DNA of 64,000 bases. It comes from Streptomyces sp. NBRC 110611. GTDB lineage: Bacteria; Actinomycetota; Actinomycetes; Streptomycetales; Streptomycetaceae. The stretch is taken from positions 81,291 to 145,290 of the forward strand of contig NZ_BBUY01000014.1 in assembly GCF_001590865.1 (NCBI RefSeq). Direction: 5' to 3'. The translations under genes were made by a program, and so were the position numbers. The notes under the pieces were generated by a model that saw nothing but the letters and a program-made list of their open reading frames with translations, did no database searches and was not told the origin of the DNA. Shown here piece by piece: positions 55,993-64,000 of the stretch. How positions within the stretch are numbered: the stretch's first letter is position 1; each line of letters begins with the position of its first letter.

Positions 55993-56484
55993 GTGGCGGG
56001 ATTCCGGGAATTCCTGATGCGGTTCCGCCCGGTCGGCCTCCCCGGCCGGGCGGCGTCGGCGGGCGTGCCGGCCGACCGCTCCGCTGAGCTGGCGGCCGAG
56101 CTGGCGCCGCCGCTCTCTCTGCTGGAGCAGGCAGAAGCGGAGGCACGGGGCGTACGAGAGCGGGCCGTGCGCGTGACGGAAGAGAGACGGCGCTCAGCTG
56201 AGCGTGAGGCCGACGAGATCGTGGAGCGCGCGAGAGCTCGTGCGCACGCTGTACGGGCGGAAACCGCCGACCGCATCCGCCGTGCCGCTGAGGCCGAGGC
56301 AGCGGCGCTGCTCGCATCGGCGGAGTGTGAGGCGGCTGCGGTGCGCCGACGAGCCGAGGCGCGGATGCCCGCCCTCCTCGAGCGCGTGACGGCACTGGTG
56401 AACGAGGAACTCGGCGAATGGGGGGCGGCCGCCGCGCAGGTGCCCCACGTGCACGGGACGCCAAGAGAAGGGGGCGGCCCATGA
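55993..56484 (+). CDS. V/A-type ATPase peripheral-stalk subunit (G/H-like)
   Basis: A 163-residue protein with a long Ala/Glu/Arg helix (about 40-135; EQAEAEARGVRERAVRV, EREADEIVERARARAHAV). Such heptad-rich proteins pair with subunit E to form the outer stalk. GTG 55993 follows GAGGAGAG. It is first in a nine-gene operon whose starts nearly all overlap the previous stop. The assignment rests on composition and position, as stalk subunits diverge fast. Confidence 0.75.
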   Translation: MAGFREFLMRFRPVGLPGRAASAGVPADRSAELAAELAPPLSLLEQAEAEARGVRERAVRVTEERRRSAEREADEIVERARARAHAVRAETADRIRRAAEAEAAALLASAECEAAAVRRRAEARMPALLERVTALVNEELGEWGAAAAQVPHVHGTPREGGGP

Positions 56485-57402
56485 TGGGGGCCGGGTGGGT
56501 GGCAGGTGTCACCAGGTCCAGGGCGATGCTGTCCCGGTGCCTGGGCGCCGGAGGCGTCCGGGAGGTGGCCGCGGCGCCCACGCTCGACGATGCCGTGCGC
56601 TATCTCGGGTCCACGGCCTATCGGCGTGGACTCGGTCCCGAGATGTCGCTGACCGACGCGCAACGGGCCGTCGGAGCGACCCTGTTGTGGCATCTGCGAG
56701 TCCTGGCCGGCTGGCAGCCCCGTAGCGGAGCGAACGCCCTCCGCCTGCTCGCCTCCGGATTCGAGATCGCCAACACGGAGGCACACCTCGGCCAGCTGGC
56801 GGGAGCCGAATTCCGCCCGCCCGCCCGGCCGTACCGGCTCGGCACGCTGGCGACCGCCTGGCCACGGCTCGCCCGGACCGGCTCGCCGTCGGAGTTGCGG
56901 GCCGTGCTCGCCGCTTCCGCGTGGGGAGACCCTGGAGGCGAATCGCCGGCGGCGGTGGGCATCGGTATGCGGGCCTCCGCCGCCGTGCGGATAGCGGCCG
57001 CAGTGCCGGAGGCCGTGCGCTGGGCGGCGGGCCGCATGGCCCTGCTGGTCGGCCGCGAAGTATTCGTCGCCGGCCGCCGCCTGGCGGAGCCGTCTGCCCG
57101 GTGGGCGGGCCGACTGCTCGGTTCCGCGGCCATCCGTTCCTCAGCGTTCGCCGACTTCCGGGAGCGCCTGCCGACCACGGCGCGCTGGGCGGTGGACGGC
57201 GTCGACAGGGCGGAGGGCCTGTGGCGGGCGGAGGCGCGGTGGTGGGACCGGCTGGAACAGGGTGGGGCCGAGCTGCTGCGCGGATACCGCCTGAGCTCCG
57301 GGCCGGTGATCGGCGCGGTCGCGCTGCTGTCCGCGGACGCCTGGCGGGTGCGGGGTGCGCTGGAACTGGCCGCCCGGGGCGGCGGGACGACGGAGGCGTT
57401 CG

Positions 57403-57416
<14 letters not shown>
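56481..57416 (+). CDS. ntpC: V/A-type ATPase subunit C (AC39-like)
   Basis: A 311-residue protein that would couple the rotor to the membrane c-ring. The all-helical AC39 pattern is visible (DDAVRYLGSTAYRRGLG, LLWHLRVLAGWQPRSG, FEIANTEAHLGQLAG, SELRAVLAASAWG). The last 100 residues are less typical. It starts inside the previous stop (ATGATG). Confidence 0.8.
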
Positions 57417-59445
<2,029 letters not shown>

Positions 59446-59449
<4 letters not shown>

Positions 59450-59973
59450 GCACGCCCGCCCCCGATGAGGCCGGGGCCGCGCTCGAACCGGTGCGCGCCG
59501 AACTCGTCCGAGCCGCACACGCCGAAGCCGGGGCCCTCCTGGCCCAGGCGGACCGCGAGGCTGCGGACCTGCTCGACGCCGCCCGTGCCGAAGCCGCGGC
59601 GATCCTGGAGGAAGCTCGCCGACGGGGCGAGGCAGAGGGCGAAGCCGCCGGCCGAGCCGTCCGCAGGAGGGCCCGCCATGCGGCCAGGGCCCGCGAACTG
59701 AACGTGCGCAGAGAGGCGTACGAAGAGCTGAGGGTGCGCGCCACCGAGCGTGTCCGGGCGCTGCACCACGCAGCCGACTACGGCTCCGTGCTGGACCGGC
59801 TCACCCGGGGCGCCCGCCGGCTCCTCGGACCGGACGCGGAGGTCACCGAGCACCCCCATGGAGGCGTGGTCGCCCACGCCGCAGGACGGCGCGTCGACCG
59901 CACGCTGGACGTCCTCGCCGCCCGGGCGCTGGACCGGCTCGGTACGGATGCGGAGACGCTGTGGAAACCGTAG
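59446..59973 (+). CDS. V/A-type ATPase subunit E (peripheral stalk)
   Basis: A 175-residue protein: a long helix (AELVRAAHAEAGALLAQADR and RAEAAAILEEARRRGEAEGE) and a C-terminal globular part (about 110-175) with LGPDAEVTEHPHGGVVAHAA. This is the usual E-subunit layout. ATG 59446 overlaps the F stop, and the last 13 bp overlap subunit A. Confidence 0.82.
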
Positions 59974-61757
59974 CGGCCTCCTCCGAGGCAACTGCCGAGG
60001 TCCGGCCGCCCGAGGGGTCCGGGCGGCGCGTGCGGCATGAGCGCTCCTGCCGGATCCGGCGCGTCGCTGGCCCCCTGGTCGAGATGGACTACGCGAACGG
60101 TACGGCGATGCACGACCTGGTCGCGCTCGGCGAGGCCGGGTTGCCCGGCGAGGTGGTGGCGATCAGCGGCGGCGTCGTCACCGTCCAGGCATACGAGTAC
60201 ACGGGCGGACTCGCCCCCGGCGACACCGCGTTCCCTCAGGGCACTCCGCTCTCGGCACGGCTCGGCCCCCACCTGCTCGGCGGCGTCTTCGACGGCCTGT
60301 TGCGACCACTCTCCGGGAGCGGCGAGTGGCTGCTCCCCGCCGCCGCCCGGGCCGAGGGCGGTGAGCGCACCTGGGCGTTCGTGCCCATGGCGGACGTGGG
60401 AGCGAGGATCTCGGAGGGCGAGGTCCTGGGCGAACTCCAGGGCGTGGGGCCGGTACGGGTGCGGGTCCTCGTACCGCCTGGCTCGGGTGGTGTGGTGGAG
60501 CGGATCACTGCCGAGGGCTCCGTGCGCCAGGACGCCGTGGTGGCCGTGGTCAGTGGCACCGAGGTACGGACCGGCACCTCTTGGCCTGTCCGGCGGCCGC
60601 GTCCGGTGCGCGAGCGCGGCGGCGAGCAGGAGCCGCTGAACACCGGGCAGCGCGTGATCGACCTGCTCTTTCCGGTCGCCCGGGGCAGCACGGTCGCCGT
60701 GCCGGGCGGTTTCGGCACCGGTAAGACCGTGCTGTTGCAGCAGATCGCCAAGTGGTGCGACGCCGACGTGATCGTCTATATCGGCTGCGGGGAGCGCGGC
60801 AACGAGATGGCCGATGTCATCGCCGAGTTCTCCGCACTGGAGGACCCCCGCACCGGCGGACGGCTGGCAGACCGGACGGTGACCGTCGCCAACACCTCCA
60901 ACATGCCGATGATGGCGCGCGAGGCCAGCATCTACACGGGCGCCACGGTCGCCGAGTATTTCCGGGACATGGGGCTCGACGTCGTCGTCATCGCGGACTC
61001 GACATCGCGATGGGCCGAGGCGCTGCGCGAGTTCGCGTCCCGCACCGGCGAGCTGCCCGCGGAGGAGGGATATCCGGCGGGCCTGGCCTCGGCGATCGCC
61101 GCGTTCTACGAGCGGGCGGGAGCGGTGACCACGCTCGGTGGCGGGCGGGGCTCGGTCACCATGATCGGTGCGGTCTCCCCGCCCGGAGGGGACCTGACCG
61201 AGCCGGTCACCGCGCACACCGAGCGGTTCGTCCGTTGCCTGTGGTCGCTGGACCGCGATCTCGCCTATGCCCGCCATTACCCTGCCGTCTCCTGGGCGGG
61301 GTCGTTCTCCCGTGACGCGGCGGCGCTGACCGCCCGTCAGACGGCCACGGGAGATCCGGCCTGGGCCACCCGGCGTGACCGGGTCGCCGCGCTGCTGGGC
61401 GAGGCGGACCGGCTGGCCGACCTCGTGGACCTGATCGGGATCACCGCGCTGCCTGCCCAAGAGCGGATCACCGTGCTCGCCGGGCGGCTGGCGCGCGAGG
61501 CCGTTCTCCAGCAGAGCGCGCTGTCCGCCCTGGACGCGTACTGCGCCGCGGACAAGACGGCGGCATTGGTCGATGCCGTACTCGCGGTCGTCGACCGCTG
61601 CCGGGAGCTGGTGGATTCGGGGGTGCCGGCTGCCGCTGTCGAGGAGGCGGACTTCGGGCCGGTGCTGCGCGCACGCGAGGAGGTCGGCCCGCATGACGCC
61701 GCGGGGGTGGCGGCTCGGCGGGACATCGTGCTCGCCAGGCTCCGGGAGGTGCGGTGA
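59961..61757 (+). CDS. ntpA: V/A-type ATPase catalytic subunit A
   Basis: A 598-residue nucleotide-hydrolysing subunit. The P-loop is GGFGTGKTVLLQQ (Lys255) with the catalytic Glu in GERGNEMADV. The non-homologous region (about 110-200) typical of V-type A subunits is present. ADSTSRWAEALREF and PAEEGYPAGLASAIAAFYER are also conserved. All catalytic residues appear intact, so the complex should be active. Confidence 0.93.
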   Translation: METVAASSEATAEVRPPEGSGRRVRHERSCRIRRVAGPLVEMDYANGTAMHDLVALGEAGLPGEVVAISGGVVTVQAYEYTGGLAPGDTAFPQGTPLSARLGPHLLGGVFDGLLRPLSGSGEWLLPAAARAEGGERTWAFVPMADVGARISEGEVLGELQGVGPVRVRVLVPPGSGGVVERITAEGSVRQDAVVAVVSGTEVRTGTSWPVRRPRPVRERGGEQEPLNTGQRVIDLLFPVARGSTVAVPGGFGTGKTVLLQQIAKWCDADVIVYIGCGERGNEMADVIAEFSALEDPRTGGRLADRTVTVANTSNMPMMAREASIYTGATVAEYFRDMGLDVVVIADSTSRWAEALREFASRTGELPAEEGYPAGLASAIAAFYERAGAVTTLGGGRGSVTMIGAVSPPGGDLTEPVTAHTERFVRCLWSLDRDLAYARHYPAVSWAGSFSRDAAALTARQTATGDPAWATRRDRVAALLGEADRLADLVDLIGITALPAQERITVLAGRLAREAVLQQSALSALDAYCAADKTAALVDAVLAVVDRCRELVDSGVPAAAVEEADFGPVLRAREEVGPHDAAGVAARRDIVLARLREVR

Positions 61758-63226
61758 CCACGTGGGGTGAGGTCGAGTACACAGCGGTGCGCGAACTGCG
61801 CGGCCCGTTGGCGGTCGTGGAGGGCGTGTCAGGAGTCGGCTGGGACGAGTTCGTCCGGATCACCCTGGACTCGGGCGAGCAGCGGCACGGCCTCGTCCTG
61901 GAAGTGGACCGGGAACTCGCCGTCGTACAGGTCCTGGAGGACACCACCGGCATGGATCCGGCCGGTATCCGGGTGGCGTTCGCCGGAGCGCCGCTGCGCG
62001 TCCCGGTCGGTCCCGGCTGGCTGGGGCGGATCTGCAACGGTCGTGGCGAGCCCCTCGACGGCGGGCCGCCGGTCTTCGGCGAGGCCGACGCGGCGGTGAG
62101 TGGGCATCCGATCAATCCGGTACGGCGTGAGCCACCATCCGAGCCGGTGCTCACCGGTGTCGGCGCCATCGACGCGCTGACCACTCTCGTGCGGGGGCAG
62201 AAACTGCCGGTGTTCTCCCAGGCCGGACTGCCGCATCTTGAGCTCGCCGCCCAGATCGCCGCCCAGGCCATCGCCGGTGCTGTGGGGGCGCTCCCCTTGG
62301 CGTCGCCGGGGAAGCCCCCACCCGGGCGAAGCACTGGGGAAGCGTTCAGTGTCGTCTTCGCCGGTATGGGGCTCACCCATCCGGATGCCGCCTTCGTACG
62401 GGACGCTCTGGAGGAGCGCTCCGCCGCGGGTGAGCTGGTACTGCTGCTCAATACGGCCGACGACCCGGTGATCGAACGGATCCTCACCCCGCGCATCGCG
62501 CTGACGGTCGCCGAGCACCTCGCGTTCACCGGCGGGCGCCATGTGCTCGTGGTGATGACCGACATGACCAGCTACGCTGAGGCGCTGCGCGAGGTGTCGG
62601 CCGCCCGCGGCGAGATTCCGGGCCGCCGCGCCTATCCCGGCTACCTCTACAGCGACCTCGCTTCGCTCTACGAGCGCTGCGGCAAGATCCACGGCCGCCC
62701 CGGTTCCGTCACCGTCCTGCCCGTTCTGACGATGCCCGCGGGCGACATCACTCACCCGGTCCCGGACCTGACCGGCTATATCACCGAGGGCCAGATCGTG
62801 CTCTCCCGCGAGACGCACGCCCGGGGTGTGTACCCGCCGGTGGACGCCCTCTCCTCGCTGTCCCGGCTGATGCGCAAGGGCGCGGGCCCCGGCCGCACCC
62901 GTCCCGACCACCTCGACGTCGCGGCACAGCTGCTCGCCGCGCTCGCACGGGCCCGACAGGTCCGGGAACTCGCCGACCTGGTAGGGCAGTCGGGGCTCGG
63001 CCGGACCGACCGCCGGTACCTCGACCTCGACGAGGCGTTCCTGCGGAGCTTCGTGCACCAGCGCAGCGACGAACTGCGCACTCTGGACGAGACGTTGGAA
63101 CGCGCCTGGCAGGTGCTGCTGACGCTTCCTCGTGGCCAGCTCTCCATGCTGCCGGCCGATCTGCTCGACGCACACGGCGCGCAGGAGACGCCGACGGAGA
63201 ACAGCGGGACGGCGGGAGCAGAGTGA
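61754..63226 (+). CDS. ntpB: V/A-type ATPase regulatory subunit B
   Basis: A 490-residue subunit without a P-loop, as expected for B. MTDMTSYAEALREVSAARGE, GRRAYPGYLYSDLASLYERC, and LPVLTMPAGDITHPVPDLTG identify it. A 20-residue insert (ALPLASPGKPPPGRSTG, about 180-198) lies between two core helices and is encoded by a G/C-rich palindromic stretch. The tail after about 475 is polar. It overlaps A and D by 4 bp. Confidence 0.92.
   Translation: MTTWGEVEYTAVRELRGPLAVVEGVSGVGWDEFVRITLDSGEQRHGLVLEVDRELAVVQVLEDTTGMDPAGIRVAFAGAPLRVPVGPGWLGRICNGRGEPLDGGPPVFGEADAAVSGHPINPVRREPPSEPVLTGVGAIDALTTLVRGQKLPVFSQAGLPHLELAAQIAAQAIAGAVGALPLASPGKPPPGRSTGEAFSVVFAGMGLTHPDAAFVRDALEERSAAGELVLLLNTADDPVIERILTPRIALTVAEHLAFTGGRHVLVVMTDMTSYAEALREVSAARGEIPGRRAYPGYLYSDLASLYERCGKIHGRPGSVTVLPVLTMPAGDITHPVPDLTGYITEGQIVLSRETHARGVYPPVDALSSLSRLMRKGAGPGRTRPDHLDVAAQLLAALARARQVRELADLVGQSGLGRTDRRYLDLDEAFLRSFVHQRSDELRTLDETLERAWQVLLTLPRGQLSMLPADLLDAHGAQETPTENSGTAGAE
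62285..62330. repeat. Palindromic insert in the subunit B gene
   Basis: GGCGCTCCCCTTGGCGTCGC followed by CGGGGAAGCCCCCACCCG has the same layout as the insert in the formate dehydrogenase gene (hairpin then GCCCCCA). It is in frame and explains the extra residues in subunit B. Confidence 0.5.
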
Positions 63227-63855
63227 CCTCAGCGGCCCGCATACCGCCCTCCCGTGCCGGCCGTCTGCGCCTTCGGCGCAGCCTTGCCGTCGCCCTGCGC
63301 GGAGCCGACGTACTCGAACAGAAGCTACGCATTCTGCGCATGCGGCACCAACTCCTCCTCGAAGCCGAGAGGGCCTGTGCGGACCGGTGGCACGAGCAGG
63401 TGAAGGTTGCGGAGGCGTGGCTGCTGAGCGGGCTTCTCCTGGGTGGTGAGCAGGCCCTGGCAGCGGCGGTGGCAGGGGTCGGCACCGCGGAGATCGCCCT
63501 CGATGAGGCGACCACCATGGGGGTGCGGTATCCGTCCGAAGCCCTCTGCGTCATCCCGGACCGGGCCCCCACCTCGGCCGCCCCGAGAAATACGGCCCTG
63601 GTGCACGCCGAAGCCGCCTACCGTGAGGCGGTACGGGCGGCCGCCGAGTACGCCGCCGCACGAGCGGCGGCCCGGATCGTCGGCACGGAGCTGTTGCGCG
63701 TCCGTCAGCGGGTCCGCGCCTTGCGGCGCCACTCGATCCCCCGCCTGGAACAGGCGCTCGCGCGTATCGACCTCGCGCTGGAACAGGGCGAGCACGAGGA
63801 CGCGGTACGGCGCCGGTGGGCAGCGCGCCGGGTCGGCGAGCGCGGAACCCTCTGA
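63223..63855 (+). CDS. ntpD: V/A-type ATPase central-stalk subunit D
   Basis: A 210-residue protein with two long helices: RAGRLRLRRSLAVALRGADV and LRILRMRHQLLLE at the N-terminus, and RVRQRVRALRRHSIPRLEQA near 165-185. This is the axle of the rotor. GTG 63223 overlaps the B stop. It is the last gene of the operon. Confidence 0.88.
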   Translation: MTSAARIPPSRAGRLRLRRSLAVALRGADVLEQKLRILRMRHQLLLEAERACADRWHEQVKVAEAWLLSGLLLGGEQALAAAVAGVGTAEIALDEATTMGVRYPSEALCVIPDRAPTSAAPRNTALVHAEAAYREAVRAAAEYAAARAAARIVGTELLRVRQRVRALRRHSIPRLEQALARIDLALEQGEHEDAVRRRWAARRVGERGTL

Positions 63856-63992
63856 GAGTTTGGGGCAGGTGGCACACCTCCATGGGTCGTACGGCCCAAG
63901 CCGGGCGGGCCGTACGTGCGCGACGGTGAAAGGGGCGGGGCGCGTTGCCCCACCCCGATCGAAGAGGCATGGAACAGACCAGGAGGCCCGAC

Positions 63993-64000
63993 ATGAACAC
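63993..64000 (+). CDS. Start of an unidentified gene (3' truncated)
   Basis: ATG 63993 lies 10 nt after AGGAGG and continues beyond the window. Only MN and part of a third codon are seen, so nothing can be said about its product. Confidence 0.4.

Overview
The window is about 70% G+C, with strong G/C preference at third codon positions, many GTG starts and GGAGG-type ribosome binding sites. With the families present, this points to a Streptomyces-like actinobacterium. No rRNA, tRNA or CRISPR array was found. The content (universal stress proteins, CBS proteins, Hsp20, PfkB, archease/RtcB, an Rv1733c-like protein, P-type ATPases, formate oxidation) matches the hypoxia/dormancy regulons called DosR/DevR in Mycobacterium and OsdR in Streptomyces. 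No sensor kinase or response regulator of that type lies in the window.

Layout. 0-6 kb: a truncated molybdenum oxidoreductase, a GIDE/E3-ligase-like membrane protein, a methyltransferase followed by a truncated DUF4287-type gene, an Rv1733c-like membrane protein and an archaeal-type ATPase. 6-10.6 kb: decayed integrase and IS256 pieces, a YVTN beta-propeller protein, a frameshifted secreted protein, a 100-bp direct repeat and a decayed beta-CASP/RMMBL hydrolase. 10.6-16.1 kb: divergent universal stress genes, then a WYL regulator divergent from two VOC genes across a perfect palindrome, then a radical SAM protein. 16.1-22.6 kb: a carbonic anhydrase and a Sua5-type synthase, bracketed by a partial and a longer copy of a Tn7/Tn5053-like element whose longer open frame is a TnsA/TnsB-N/TniQ chimera. 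This element abuts a broken Rv2629-like gene. 23-33 kb: CBS-BON protein, Hsp20 and Usp fragments, archease and RtcB, a gap pseudogene coupled to pfkB, a flippase-like protein, a double SpoIIAA-like protein, and slipin with a CysRS-like protein. 33-43 kb: CBS, Usp, Hsp20, PEP synthase, CBS-BON, Usp, and a SHOCT/PepSY-like/DsrE operon. 43.9-48.3 kb: a fused NuoE-NuoF subunit and formate dehydrogenase alpha subunit. 48.3-55.7 kb: two P-type ATPases, a TrkA pair and an Hrp1-like CBS protein. 56-63.9 kb: a nine-gene V/A-type ATPase operon.

How it may work together (inference). Formate oxidation could supply NADH when respiration slows. PEP synthase and PfkB would adjust central carbon flow. Usp, CBS, Hsp20 and a decayed ribosome-hibernation factor fit ATP sensing and protein or ribosome protection. 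The ATPases and TrkA proteins fit control of ion gradients. A GGGCCGAANGGYCCC-like palindrome recurs upstream of several of these genes and is a plausible shared operator. Many dormancy-type genes are also present as fragments, as in an evolving chromosome-arm region with repeated duplication, deletion and transposition.
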